Positions 22,617 through 35,485 of a stretch of DNA of 64,000 nucleotides are shown piece after piece. Location: NCBI RefSeq assembly GCF_000003855.2, contig NW_003101677.1, forward strand, positions 2,117,830 through 2,181,829, in the 5' to 3' direction. The notes beneath the pieces are model-generated. The model worked only from the letters and a program-made list of their open reading frames with translations, searched no databases and was not told where the DNA came from. The DNA is from Blastomyces gilchristii SLH14081 (Eukaryota; Ascomycota; Eurotiomycetes; Onygenales; Ajellomycetaceae). A program made the translations under genes and the position numbers. Each line of letters starts with the position of its first letter. Within the stretch, counting starts at the first letter, position 1.

Positions 22617-23693
22617 ATTATTAGTATTATTATTCTTCAATTATAGATGTATACAGTCAGAGACTATGACATCTATCTAAGAACTTTTAGTTCTCAGAGT
22701 TTTTCCTATATTTGTAAAGTTAACTATTATACATTCATCAATTTCAGATATGCAAAATCAGAAAATTCCAGCTCAGAATATAAAAACTGTTTACAAATTG
22801 CAGTGTTTTAACATCTTCTGATACTTTGAAATCATTTAACAATATCATGATAAAGGAAAAGAGAAAGAGAACACAGTCTTAAAGATAGATATATTAAATA
22901 GATAGATAGAAAGAAATTGAAAGAAAAAGATAAAGTAAAGAGAGCTACAGAACAAGATCTCTGCAGTTTACACCTTAAGCTATATACATATTTTAACACT
23001 CTATATAACTGACTGCTGTCTCTGTTCTCTCAGGCCTGCTTCAGAGATTATCATTCTCTCTAAAGAGTCATCACCCAGCTAGCTTCTATAACTAGCTTAC
23101 TCATAAGTGAGATCCTCACTAAGAATAACATCAGAGCTACTCAATTCTAGTTAAGTCTCTAATCTTTCAACTATCAATCTCAGCATTTTAGCCTATCAAT
23201 TGGCTGTCACAGTCTTGCTTGCACTAACCATCTATTAAGGACACCTAGGTCTCATCTCACCTAGGTTCTTGCTAGGCCCAGAGTGTCCTAATTGAATAGT
23301 TTTTAAATCTCATTCCCTGAAAGTGAGTGTCTAGAGTGAGGGGGATGAGGCCTGACCAGTTAAGCTTGGTGATGATTTGCTATCCTGCAGGCACTCTAGA
23401 CCTCAATCACTCTAGTACTGATCTAACTTGAAGCGCCCGGGGGGCTGTTAACCCTAAGATCAGTGAGAATTAGCGCCCAGGAACCCCCAGGATGAACATC
23501 TTAAGCTTGACAATGATTCACTATAGTGCATCCGGGGGCCCCTGGTACTGTTTTATAACTTAACAGTGAAAGCTGTGATTAAGATGGCCCTTGCAGGGTT
23601 CGAACCTGCCCCCTCTTAGCATTCATTCCCCGGGGGGAAGGCCGCTAATTGAGGCTCCATGGTAGCGTAGTTAACCACTACGCCACCGGGCCT
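22617..23693 (-). mobile_element. tRNA-headed SINE with LINE-like 3' tail (1077 bp)
   Basis: Flanked by the 12-base TSD CTAACTCTATAG (22605-22616 and 23694-23705). Read on the minus strand, it starts with a tRNA-like head (23693-23584) and continues with about 630 bp of low-copy body. It ends with about 335 bases (22955-22617) homologous to the last 335 bases of the LINE, finishing in (TAA)n. The shared tail implies that the LINE's reverse transcriptase can recognise and copy this RNA. The head and body keep normal composition, while the LINE-like tail is AT-shifted. It is inserted in the Gypsy-1 3' region. Confidence 0.82.
23584..23693 (-). ncRNA. tRNA-like pol III head of the SINE
   Basis: On the minus strand: acceptor-like GGCCC pairs with GGGCC. 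Box A is TGGCGTAGTGG, and a strong D-type stem GCGTAG/CTACGC includes it. The T-arm GCAGG-TTCGAAC-CCTGC carries box B GGTTCGAACCC (complement of 23596-23606). The middle is longer than a normal tRNA. The sequence differs from the LINE-A head, so the two derive from different tRNAs or lineages. Confidence 0.75.
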
Positions 23694-25599
23694 CTAACTC
23701 TATAGAATTGTAGAATCAAGATATTCACAGTCTACAATCACTCTTTATAGTTATATAGAAAGATTCAGATCTGTAATTTATAATTACTATTTATTTACTA
23801 AAGTGATCTGACTATTTCATGAGATTATTCACAGTGTAAGTAAATCTCTCTAGAGTAGTATAAATATTTCAGATCTATCTATAAAATCTCATCTTCTTTT
23901 CTCTTTTTCTATAACATCTTTCATTCTTATAAACTGTGAGTATTTTTATTCATCTGTAAATTGTTTCTACTCAGATAATAGAGAGAGAGTATTTCTAATA
24001 ATATCTGTGTATTAATTCAAGAACTTCTCAAGAATAAATTTTTTTTCAATTTTAATATTTTTATAAATAATATCTGACTATTATTAAGCTTTTTATAAGT
24101 ATCTCTGTAACTTCTCTGATCACTTTTTACTAGCTGATAAAGTAGAAATATCACTGCTTATAATAGTGTCTTCACTTCTTTCAGCTCTGTCACTGTACCT
24201 GATCTTCAGATCAGCAGTCAATCTCATATCTCTCTTAAGTCAGTCTCTGACTTCAAGCAGTACAGTTCTGCTCTTTGCTATAAGTCTCTCTGTAAGTAAT
24301 TCCTTACAGACTCTAGCTGACAGTTCTTATAAAACTCTCAGTGTTATCAGTGTCTTCTACAGCTCTGCAGGCCTATGATTACTCTCTCTCTGCTTACACA
24401 ATCTCTGATCAGATATATGCAAATATGTCTAGATTCTCTATCAATGATTCTCACACTGCAGTGCATTTTTACAATCTCATTGTTAATAAGAGATAGATCT
24501 TCAGATACCTGTAAAATTCAGATAATTAAGATAATATAAATATTATGAATTCATAATAAGAGTTAATCTGAGTAGATAAGCTCTCTCTCTACATCTCAAT
24601 TATTTTCAGGCTGAATACTTCAGTATAGATGAGAAAGCAGATACAGTTTTATAAGAAGTATCTGATTACATGTACAGATAGCCAGCTTTCAAGACTCTGC
24701 TATAATTATATATACTCTGATATCTGACTCTTCTGAAGTCTGTATATTTCTGATAATCTTTATATTAAATACAACAATTATCTGTACTGTAGACATGATA
24801 CTCTCTACTTCTTTAAAGAGAAGAATTAATAGTTGCAGAGAAATTAAGTGTTACAGATATTAAGAATATAAATATGAATTTTCTTTATTTTTTCTTTATT
24901 AATCTCTAAATTGTGTTTATAGTTCTGTTTTCATTTTCTTATTTTTTAACTTTAATAAGAGTATGATTTCTTCTTCTCTTTATATACACTACAGACTGTT
25001 CATCTCAGTAGAGACTTATTATCTTATAGACTAGAGTTTATAAATGACAGTATTAATATCTTTATTATAATCAGATTCTTAGTGAAGACTGCATTATTCT
25101 AACTTATTAGAATTCACAGTATAGAAGTTATATTTCAGCTTCTGCAGATATCTTATCTGCTCAGATAATTCTTAAGTAAACTTATTCATCTTATCAGAAT
25201 ACTCTTATCACTGAATCTTGAATCAGAGCTTATAATCTCACTTCTCTGAGTTAATAATTTCTTTAATCTGATATTCTCTTTCACTCTTTAGTACTTTATA
25301 AATAGAGTGATAAGTCATAGAATTCTCTTCTAAGAATTTCTTATATTTACAGAGTAAAGAGACATGAAAAATATTATATATCTATAACTTAGATAACAGT
25401 TTTAATCTGTAGAACTGTAAACTAACTTTCTCTATAATTTTATAAGACTCTATCTGCAAGAGATTCAGCTTCTTACTAGATCTTTATATAATAATATTTT
25501 CTAGACTTAGTTAGACTCTATTATCTTTCTTGAAACTCTTTATAATATACTTGAAGTTATAGTATCTCTTCTGATACTCTTGAGTCTTTCTTAAGAATT

Positions 25600-26400
25600 T
25601 ACAGACTTTCTCTCAGATATTCTGAATTCTCTCAGCTTATTCACAGATATTACTACACTCTATAGTATACTCTCATGAGCTTATCAAGATTATTCACAGA
25701 TAAGTCTCAGTGAGTATCTTAAAGAGAGTTTTATCTATACTGACATACTTTGAGTTGTTGTATACAAACTCTGTAAGTAATAATCAATACACTCAGTCAT
25801 TCTGATTGTAATTATCAAAGCACTGCAGATACTATTTCAATATACTCATTAGATATTCTATCTGATTATCTGTCTATTAATGAAAAGCTATGCTTAGATC
25901 TTATAAGATCTTCAGTATAGTTATTAAATCAGATCAGAACTCTTCTATAAAGATTAATTCTCTGTCTGAGATAATATTCATAGATAATTCATGCAACTGA
26001 ATTATATTATAGATAAAAATATAAGTTAAATTCTTTGACTTCAAGTTCTTGTAGATGAGTATAAAGTGTGTTATTATAATAAAGTAATTTACTATCATCA
26101 GCTCACTGTTAAAGCAGGTATTATATATACTCTTACTTTCAGAGAGGCTCATGAGAGTGTTTATTTCTAGCTGTTTTCAAGGTTTCTATAGAATGTATAA
26201 AGAAGTAAGTTCTTTATATAATCTGATTCATACTATCTGTGAATTCTGATAAATAGTATAAGAATTCACTATCTTCTTTACAAGTTCTTGTATCTTCAGT
26301 CAGAAGTATTTTCTTATAGATAACTTATGAGTTCTAGTATCTGTAAAATGACCTACTAGAGAAGAGTTATAATACCTTTTAATAAGTTCTATATATAGAA
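25600..26400 (-). pseudogene. Gypsy-1 integrase remnant
   Basis: The minus-strand frame 26152-25934 ends with YIFIYNIIQLHELSMNIISD followed by RELIFIEEF. It matches the second catalytic-Asp region of Gypsy integrase (V-x-LHGxPxxIVSDRDxxF). The core domain is recognisable, but the flanking frames are broken. Confidence 0.78.
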
Positions 26401-27379
26401 ACTCATTCATAGATATATAAATTCAGTTCTCTCTTTATAAGAGGTTATTTAAGTCTCTTTAATTCTTTATTTCTGCAGAGTTGATCTCTGCTGTAAGCAG
26501 TTTTTAAATATACTAAGTATATTTATTCTTTAGTTACAGTTTAGACAATCTGAACAGAAGATCTTATAAAGACTTATACTCTGTTTTTTCTTACATCAGA
26601 TCTTTTACAGTGCTTCTCAAAGCTTATAAATTCTTCAGATTATAGATACTCTCTTCAAGAATTCTCATAAAGATTCTCAGAGTGTTGACTCTCAGTGTTA
26701 TAGAGAGTAGTTGTACAGACTTCTTTTCTCTCTCTTCTCTCTTCTCTTATAGAGAATTAAGAGACTCTTCAGTCAATCTCTTTATAATACTCAGTTTAAG
26801 CATTCTGTAAAGCTTTTCTGTCTTCTCTAGTCTCTCTATATCTATTATTCTAGTCTTCTTAACATAGTCTGATCTGTGAGAGAGTTTATTCACTGAGTTC
26901 TTAGTTTTCTTAATATGCTCTATCTTGAATCAGAACTCACTCAGTCTTTGAGCTTAGTAAATCTGTTATTATAAGAGTTTCTTGATTGAAGTAAACTATT
27001 ATAAGCTGTTATAATCAGTTCTAATAGTAATCACTGTTACAAGGTTCTCAAAGTAGTGACATTAGTAATGAAAGAATTTCACTATTATAAGAAGCTTCTG
27101 ATTATAAATGTTATAGTTAATCTCTATAAGTTGTATCTTCTGTAAGAAAAAGATCACTGAAACTCAGTTCTTATTGAACTGTAGTTATAAGACTATTTCT
27201 GAAATTATAAAGAAGAAGATATCTGTCTTTAATCTGATTAAGAGTAAGAGATCAAAGTGAAACAGTATCACTGTATTTATAAATATCTATTTTAATCTTG
27301 TAAAGACTCTGTGAGCTTCTGAGATAAGAAAGTTCTTACAGCTCTTTCTTCTTAACAATCTTTTTATTCTCTATTTATA

Positions 27380-28260
27380 GAATGACTTCTTCTTATTTTC
27401 ATTCTTCAGCATATCTGTAAGAGTTAAGAAGATTTTCATGAATATAAAGATAAATTATCTATAGAAATTCACAAAGCTCAGAAAGATCTGAATCTCATGA
27501 ATACTAGTTAACTTTAATCATGATAGAATAGTCTCAATCTGTGAAGATTTTATCTGAATACTATCTGTGATGATTATATATTCTAGAAAATTAATTCAAC
27601 AGACACTGAAGTTATACTTTATAAGCTTAATATACAGTTCTGTCTTATCTAAGATCTTCAATATACTTTATATATACTCAGTATGTTCTTTCTTCTTTAA
27701 AAGTACATCATCACATTATTCAGATATATTATCACAAAGACATTCAGATATACATGAAGTGTTTTATTAATAAAAAACTGAAATATTATAAGAATATTAG
27801 TCAAATCAAAAGACATTACTAGATATTTAAACAATCTCAGTACAGTTCTAAAGACAGTCTTTCATTCATTCTCAGACTGTATTCACAGTCATGTATATAT
27901 ATTAATCACATTCAGTTATATAAATATGACAGCTCTCATGAGACAGTTGATTACATTCTCAATCAGAGATAGAGAGTAGTGATGCTTTATTATCTTAAAG
28001 TTCAGATTATAATAGTCTATATATAATCTGAGATCTTTATTCTTCTTCTTCACAAATATCACAGAGACTTCTGCAGAGATCTGTAAAGATCAGATAAAGT
28101 CATTCTTCAGATTCTTGTTTATATAAGCTCACAAGATCTCTGTCTTATGATAAGAGAGCTTATAGATTAATTCTCAGAAGAGTTTCTACTCTTCTATCAA
28201 ATCTATTATCAGATTCTTCTCATAGTGAGAAGAGAGCTCAGCTATCTTTACTATGCTGAA
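27380..28260 (-). pseudogene. Gypsy-1 reverse transcriptase remnant
   Basis: Minus-strand pieces follow RT order: VIFVKKKNKDLRLYID (the VxFVKKKDGxLRxCVDYR region), H-x-YSLSLI, KTVFRT, FKYLVMSFDLTN (FEYxVMPFGLTNAP) and IIYLNNVMMYF (the YxDDxLxF box). After the box come LYIKLIKYNF and the FLSFVNFYR linker. Catalytic Asp codons are mutated and stops are frequent. Confidence 0.78.
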
Positions 28261-29987
28261 TATCTCTATATAATCTCAGTATTTCTCTAATATCTGAAGC
28301 TCAGTTTTCATGACTGCAAAGTTCTCAGACATTTATAAAGTTATTATATAGATAAACTTATCTTCTCTAATTAACTCTACAGTATTAACTGATTCTATCT
28401 CTGTAAGTAAGTCTGTCAATACTGATTGAAAGTATAAATCTGACTTGTCAACAGCTATGTATGAATTGTATCTTTGAAGTTATATAAGTCTTAAGTACAT
28501 ATCATCTGTAATATTTGTGATAACTACAGTTTCTACAAATCTTCTTCAGATTCTGAAGAGATCTTACAATTCAAAGATAACTCTTATAAGTCTCTTAGCT
28601 CTCAGATCTGAGTTCTCATACTGTGCTTATTATAAGAGCAGGTTCTCAGTTTTCATCACTCAGTTTATTCACTCTGTGAGCTTTAGAAACACTACAGTGA
28701 CCTGAAATCCTGAGTTAATCAATACTTCTTATACTTATGAGACAGTAGTATCACAGTGTAATCTCTCTCTGTAAGCAAGTATTTTCATTGAGAAAGTAAC
28801 AGATTCAGATGTCAGCTTTAAGACTCTTAAGAAGACTGTTACTGACTCTGTCTGTAACTCTTTAAATTTCTATTTTGATTTATCTGAACAGTTTATATGA
28901 AGATATTCTGATTTAGAACAGATAAAGCAGAGATTCTTTTTCTTAGTCTCTCTATTATATACTCTATTTATAGAAGCTTATAAAGCTCTCTCTCTCTACT
29001 CAGCAGTCAGATATAAATCTCTCTATATCTTATTATCTTTTTCTGATAAATCTGTTCTCTGTTGTTCTGACTCTTGTGAGACTGATTAATAATTCACTCT
29101 TGATAGATCTGTAACTCTCACAGTGATCTGTAAGCAGTGAATGAGAGTCATCAGTTTCTTCAGAGTTAAGAGCTTAGAGTCTTACTCAATAAGCTTGTTC
29201 TACATATCTTTATTCAGTCTCTGCATGAATATTATTATTCAGATCTTGTTTCAGAGTTCTATTTTCACAGATTTTAATTCATATCATAATTTTATAAAGT
29301 GCTATAAGTAGTCTTTATCAGATTTCTCATCTCTTTTTCTAATATTAATGATCATAGTTCAGATGTTCTCTGTTCAGCTTATGAAGTCTGTTAACTTATT
29401 CTCTAGATAGGTCTTAAGAACAGATTAGTAGAATCTCTTATAATCATTCTCTAAATAATTCAGTCAGTTCTTGACTTCAGTGTAGTAGAGATCTGTTATT
29501 ATATAGATAACAGCTTCTTCATCTTTCATATTACACAGTCAGGCTTGTGAGTCAATTTCAAATGCAAACTTATAAAAGTTTTTATAGATTATAATTCAAT
29601 AGATAATCTTAAGTGATTACAGCTTAAGAAAGTTTCTTTTTAATTTATAAGTATCTCTGAAGATCATGTCTAGAGACTCAGTTCAAGAGTGTTTACAGAC
29701 AGTAAGTATTTCTTATAGAAAAATAGCTTAATTCTGTAGAAGATACTCAAGAATGTTCTTCACTGAGATTGATTTATTTATAAGTTCAGAGAATTTCTCT
29801 ATTACAGATACAGAGAATGATATTCTGTAAGTAATTAATAAGTTCTCTGAGACTTCTTTTATAAAGATTATTCATAATTCAGATAACTGCTTCTGAGTGT
29901 CTATAGTAGAGTTCACAGAGATTAAAGTATACAAGTTTCTAGTTCTTTCAGTCATAACAGATGATTGCTGACTGACTGAGCTTGAAA

Positions 29988-30245
29988 TGTAAGAATAAGT
30001 GCTTACAGACAATTATTCAGATGTTTGCAGCTTGATATGATATATACTGTTAATAACTAGAAGTATTTACAGTAGAAAGATAAAATATAGAAATTAAATG
30101 TATAATAGCATTCAAGCTGAGTTATGAATAGTATTCACAAACTCCAGTCTATATAGTTGTGTGTAGCCAAGGGCTGCTAACCCTATTGATTACGCGAGAG
30201 ATAGAAATAGAGGTAAAGAATCCGCGAGAAGCGGAATTTCTTACA
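29988..30245 (-). repeat. Gypsy-1 right LTR (258 bp), half unmutated
   Basis: The left part is AT-shifted like its partner, but roughly 30140-30245 retains intact CCC, GGG and CGCG sites (for example GGCTGCTAACCC). It is followed by the TSD AATAG. Confidence 0.9.
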
Positions 30246-30429
30246 AATAGAAGTTAGTAAATCTGATGAAGCTTCTTATTCAAGAATAGCAGAGATCTTC
30301 TCAGAATTTATTTAAATTCTCTTATCAGCTTCTATGATAAAATCTAGATATTTTGTACTTTTGACTTCAAAATCACACTTGTTAATATCTATTGATAGTT
30401 CTGCTTCTGATAATTATTGTAATACTATT

Positions 30430-31050
30430 TATATATACTCTTAATATTCTTTTCTGAACTTATCAGTAAAGATAAAAATGTTGCTAAGATAAGCAGATAC
30501 AAACTTATTAAGAAAATCTTAAAGTGCTTAGTTGATATACTTTGAAAATATACTGAAGATGTTAATCAGTTCAAAGAGTGTGACTACTCATTCAAAGAGA
30601 TTATAATATGTTTAAAATGTTACAAGTCATGCATCTTCTTCAGTGATACAAATCTTATGAAATACAGTAATGATATCTAACTTTGTAAACTATTAAGCTC
30701 ACTCAATGCAAGCTAGAGTTTCATTGATAAGAGATAAAGAATAGCAGTCTTGCTTTATTAATCCATTCAATTCTTAATAATTCACATAGAATCAGAGTTC
30801 TTCATCTGATTTCTTTGCAAAGAAAATAGAAGCTGCAGTAGAGAAGTTGCTAATATATATAAATTCTTTATTCAAAAGATTATTAAGTGACTTTTAAAGA
30901 AGAAGAAGTTCATCTCAAAACATGTTATAAAGAGAGTTTTATAATAATTCACAGTCTTTATCATTCTTCTTTTCTAACTTGATACTGTGATCTACTTCTA
31001 AATCTTGTAAGAGAGATAGATTTACAACATTATTATCTTATCAGAAGACA
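30430..31050 (-). pseudogene. Gypsy-3 reverse transcriptase remnant
   Basis: The minus strand reads FYFFAKKSDEEL, FTKLDIITVFHKI (the FTKLDLRxAYHRI region), E-x-VVTLFELINI (matching EYxVMPFGLTNA) and FVSAYLSNIFIFTD (the YLDDILIF box). The sequence breaks off at the Gypsy-1 insertion site and resumes at 21903. Confidence 0.78.
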
Positions 31051-31421
31051 TCTAGATATTTATAATATTATTAAAAGCGTTTTGTATGAGAATCTATTAT
31101 TATAATACAGAATAACTTTTCTAGAGCTTTTTTAATATTGATCAGACTGATGAAATAGATTGTTATATAATTCTACTATTAATAACTTTTTCAGTGATCT
31201 TGTCAGTGACTTCTTTTTCAGAGCATTTTATAAGTATTGACAGAGATCTGTGTCAGATTCATAATCTTATGAATATCATCTTTATGAATTCTATTATTAT
31301 TAGAGAATATTAAACTTCTGTTTTAAGTGTTTAATAAGATGCTCTGTTCAGATAGTCAGACAAGTTCTAGTATAAGATTATAGTTAAGATTATTAACTTT
31401 ACATGCATAGACATCTTTATA

Positions 31422-31655
31422 TTAATATTCTCTAACATGTATGTTTAGTTTCATTATGTAACAGATGTAAACATCTTTTAGGTCATTAAATTCTGTAAGA
31501 AGTTGAGGTTTTAATAAGAGAATATACTGCAGGTTACAATATCTTACAACTGAAGATTTAATCATTATATAATAATATAGACTGCTGTCTATTATAACTT
31601 TCATATTATACATATTATCTATCACAGTAGATATAAGAATTGCATTCATTATCAT
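31422..31655 (-). pseudogene. Gypsy-3 aspartic protease-like remnant
   Basis: The frame contains KVIIDSS followed by YYYIMI and a later hydrophobic strand. This is consistent with the AlxDSGAxxNFI active-site region of retroviral-type aspartic proteases just upstream of Gypsy RT. The Gly is mutated. It is identified mainly from position. Confidence 0.5.
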
Positions 31656-33091
31656 TTTCTCTTTAAATTGTTATTATTCAACCTCTTCAAGCTTCTGCTT
31701 ATGAATTTAAACAGAAGCTAATCTTTTCTCTGTTTCACTGAGATATTCTTATAGTTATCTTTCAAATCTTTCTCTAATATAATGTGATTGATACAGACTA
31801 CTGATACTAATCTTTCTTTTAAATGAGAAGATATATAGACTGATTAGTAGTTAAAAGTGATATATTCTGATCAGTTATAATTAATATATATTTCTCATTG
31901 ATGTTGATTAGCAACTTCTTCAGAACTAATCTCAGTGACTTAGAAGCTTGTTTAAGCAGTGAAGACTCTTGTTTATACATAGATATTAAAGTTTACTCAA
32001 TTCATGAGATCTGTAATATTATTATTCTTTGATACAGATGTATAAGTATAATGTCTTCTATCACTGTTCTGTATACTCTTAAGCTTGATAAGATGATTAT
32101 TCAATGTCCGGAGTTATATGCAGAAGTCTTTATAAGTCAGGTTTTTATCTACACTTATAAGAGTCTGTAAGAGTTTAAAAGTTAGTATCTTCTTAAGCAT
32201 GCTAATCTTTATTCAGTTCTCTCAAGATTGATTACCTACTTCTAGAATCTTGATGTTGAAATCAGGAATAAATGTTATAAGAGAATTACTTCTCTGTTAA
32301 ATACTCTGTAATCAATCTAATATCTTCTGTTACATAGCAGTGTCTTGAAACAGAACATTGAGATGTTTGATAATAGTATCAGATGTATGTAACACTGATT
32401 TATATATCTTTATTCATGAATAAAACTACTGTCTCATGTAATCTTTCAATTAACTATTCATATATTAATCTTGATTAGTTAATAAACTGATGACATCTTC
32501 ATCTACACTTAGTTTCGTAAGCATTTTCAATCTTTATAATGAGTAGAGAGTGAGATAGAAAGTATTGAAATATGCAGAAGCATCTAAGCATTTCTTCAGC
32601 ACTTGCATTGTATTCATATTCAATTCTGTCAGTGTTGAAATTGTCTGTGCAGAGATTTCTTATTGAGATAATTATTGAATTTCTTTATATTGATATTATT
32701 GAGTTATATATACATCAGCTATCTGTTATTGTTGTAATTTCAGCATTGCTCAGAGTCATTGTAATACTGTGTCTATATTTACATTCAAGAGTTCTCTTAT
32801 ATTATTAATAGATATATTGTTCATCAGATGTGTAATATCTGTGAAATTGAAAGAAGTGTAATTATATGAATATCTTATATATCTAAGGCGTCAGAACTCT
32901 TGAGTCTTTTACTGACATTCTCTTATGAGATCTTGTTATAGAGTCAGAGTGACTGATGAGTAAGCTTCTATTTAGAGACTTAATATCTACTTTACTGATT
33001 ATTCATTTCTTTATTTCTTACATGTTATTACATAATCAGATATCTCAATAAGTAATCATTTCTAATGAGAAGATAATGAACATTTTTCAAG

Positions 33092-33376
33092 TGTAAGATG
33101 TGTACACTGAATAGATCAGTATGATATTTATAAGTCTTATAATATAAAAGTGACAAATGTTAGAGAAGGAAAAAAGAGAAAGTGTGAGAATCAGTGATCA
33201 GAGTGAATATTTATACATTTATGTAGTAATGTACATAGTGAAGCTTCGGGGTGGAAGAATAGAAATTCTGTGAGTTTTTCAGCTGAGAATCAGTGACTGA
33301 GAATTTAAGCTTTCAGCAGAAATCTATGAAGTGTAATGAAATAGTCTATATAATTAATCAGGCGTAGCCTGTCACA
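33092..33376 (-). repeat. Gypsy-3 5' LTR (285 bp)
   Basis: Partner of 13316-13600. In the minus sense its first 20 bases (TGTGACAGGCTACGCCTGAT) are unmutated. The TSD AGATA follows at 33377. Confidence 0.85.
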
Positions 33377-34973
33377 AGATAGAGTCTTTACAGTTAATAC
33401 AAAGCTGAAGTTCTTTTCACTGATGAAGAATATTGCATTCCTCTCAGTATAGTATTCAATTACAGAATGATTGATTCTTTAATATTCTGATAATATCTTT
33501 TCAGTTCTTAAGAAAGTAATTAGTTTCATTATATCTACAGCAGATATAATACTTATACTTTATCACTATATCAAACATATTCTTATAGCAGAGATTGAAT
33601 GTATTTCTTTCTCTGCTGTAATCAATTTACTGTGATCTAAACTTGCTTATCTCAGTGAGTTCTGCCTTGTTATTATTATTATTATTTTTTTTCTTTTTCT
33701 TCTTCTTTTCAACTTCTTTCATTAATATTCTCTTCTTATTATCATTTAATCTGATAACTGTCTTGTAGTAAATGAGATCATTAATGAGATTATCAAGATT
33801 AGTCTCAGAAATAGATATCATTGAAATTTCTTAACATAGATTCTTAAGATAGATTTGAATAAAGGTTTATACATAGGTCTTCAGATTATGTATAAATTAT
33901 TAAGTGAGAAAGTCTTTGAATATTGATCAGCTATTTATATTAATTTCATTTATTATTACTTATCAGTGCTTTGTATATAGTATAATATTATTTTCATAAT
34001 CAGTAATTGACATAGTGATAATCTTATTATATAATTTGACTTGAAGATCTGCTCAGTATATTTAATATTTTAATTCAATCACTTATTATAGTACACCTGA
34101 GCATTTCATCTTAATAATACTATGATTATTAACTTAATTCAGTTTTGATTGAATGAGTGTCTATAGCTCTGTTTTCATTGAGTTTTATATATACTCTTAT
34201 AATCAGCTTTTTTTATATCATCAGATTTTTAAATCATCACTTATAAGCTGAGTATCTGAGAAAAGCTCTTCATCTGTAAGAATGTGAGATGTGTCAATCA
34301 AAATCACTTTTAATTCAATTTTATAATATCAGATGTTATAGTCTTTCAGCTCTGAGAGCTTTGTGATAATTTTCATTTCAATATAACTGTAATCATTCTT
34401 GAATTCACAGAACTTATCTATTTCAGCAGCTGAATTTACAGTGAGATTGAGATTTATTCTCTACTTCTATAATCATTGCTTATAGATAATTTTTATCATA
34501 TCTGCTTCAGAGAACTGTGTCTCTTATAAATATACAAAGTATATCATTATTTCGGTAATTTTATCAGCAGGGCTATCTTGCTTGAAGCTATCTTAAGTGA
34601 GTGTAAAGTATTCTGTTAAGAGAAGATCTTCTTTTCTTCTTAAACTTATGTCATATTCTGTATTCATTTTGATTTAAACTTTTCAAGCTGTCTGAGATGA
34701 TGATTGCAGCTCAAGCAGCTCTTATTCAGAGATATTATATATATATATTAACTATGTTGAATATTCTCTGCTTCTAGTGATCAGTGTGAATTCAAGTAAG
34801 ACAGTGTTATCTTCAATAGTAAAGCTGCTTACAGAGATATATTCATTATCTACACTTCTATTCATGTGAGAAGACAGAGATTACTTGTGAACTTGTTATG
34901 AAAGTTTATAGTGAGTTAATTGATTTTGAAATCAACAGAGTTCTTCTTAATTTATGATGAGTAACTGCAGAAT
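33377..34973 (-). pseudogene. Copia-1 gag/protease region remnant
   Basis: By position this stretch belongs to Copia-1, upstream of its integrase. The minus frame 33821-33627 is Lys/Asn-rich low complexity. No zinc knuckle or protease motif could be confirmed, so the assignment rests on the nest structure. Confidence 0.4.
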
Positions 34974-35115
34974 TGTGGTTCGGAAGAACGTACGACCGTC
35001 GGATAATAACGCGGCCGCTTCCGAACTTGCTTATGAATGTAAAGAGGTCATAGCGGCCACTAATTAATTTAGTGTACAATATATAAGAAGCCGGCATACA
35101 CCTGTAATCATACAC
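34974..35115 (+). repeat. Gypsy-2 5' LTR, first 142 bp
   Basis: Homologous to the first 142 bases of the LTR at 50736-50902. It retains unmutated sites (ACGCGGCCGCTTCCGAAC). It is interrupted by LINE-B; the remaining 25 bases are at 42785-42809. Confidence 0.88.
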
Positions 35116-35485
35116 TATTATTATTATTATTCTTCAATTATAGATGTATGCAGTCAGAGACTATGATATCTACCTGAGAACTTTTAGTTCCCAGGGTTTT
35201 TCCTATATCTGTAAAGTTAACTATTATACATTCATCAATTTCAGATATACAAAATCAGAAAATTCCAGCCCAGAATACAAAAATCATTTACAAATTACAG
35301 TGTTTTAACATCTTCTGATACTTTGAAACCATTTGACAATATCATGACAAAGGAAAAGAGAACACAGTCTTAAAGATAGACACATTAAATAGATAGATAG
35401 AAAGGAATTGAAAGAAAAAGATAAAGTAAAGAAAGACTGTAACAAAACAAATTATTAAAAGATAGTATATAGCTGTTTTAACAGA

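Larger units (their letters stand above)
22162..25500. other. Gypsy-1 3' region around the SINE
   Basis: Outside the SINE (22617-23693) this AT-rich stretch shows no clear pol motif. The plus-strand frame 24166-24378 is Ser/Leu-rich and recalls the antisense ORF of Gypsy-2, but I see no cysteine motif to support a gene. Confidence 0.4.
21904..30245 (-). mobile_element. Gypsy-1 LTR retrotransposon nested in Gypsy-3
   Basis: LTRs at 21904-22161 and 29988-30245 are both 258 bases, starting TGTAAGAATAAG and ending CTACA or TTACA on the plus strand. Both flanks carry the TSD AATAG (21899-21903 and 30246-30250). Integrase and RT remnants are on the minus strand. Without the SINE the element is about 7.25 kb. 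Confidence 0.88.
13316..33376 (-). mobile_element. Gypsy-3 LTR retrotransposon (chromovirus type), nested in Copia-1
   Basis: LTRs at 13316-13600 and 33092-33376 are both 285 bases. In the minus sense the 5' LTR begins TGTGACAGGCTACGCC. The unit is flanked by the 5-base TSD AGATA (13311-13315 and 33377-33381). A pyrimidine tract just inside the left LTR is the minus-strand polypurine tract. Without the inserted LINE tail, chimeric LINE, MITE 5 and Gypsy-1 the element is about 5.6 kb. Minus-strand remnants of protease, RT, RNase H linker and chromodomain occur in Gypsy order. Confidence 0.82.

Noticed and set aside
23584..23693. Functional tRNA gene on the minus strand
   Set aside because: The central region is too long and irregular, and it is the 5' end of a TSD-flanked SINE.
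33660..33720. Poly-Lys/poly-Asn stretch as a nuclear-localisation or prion-like domain
   Set aside because: It is a T-rich microsatellite-like run in a degraded Copia gag position.
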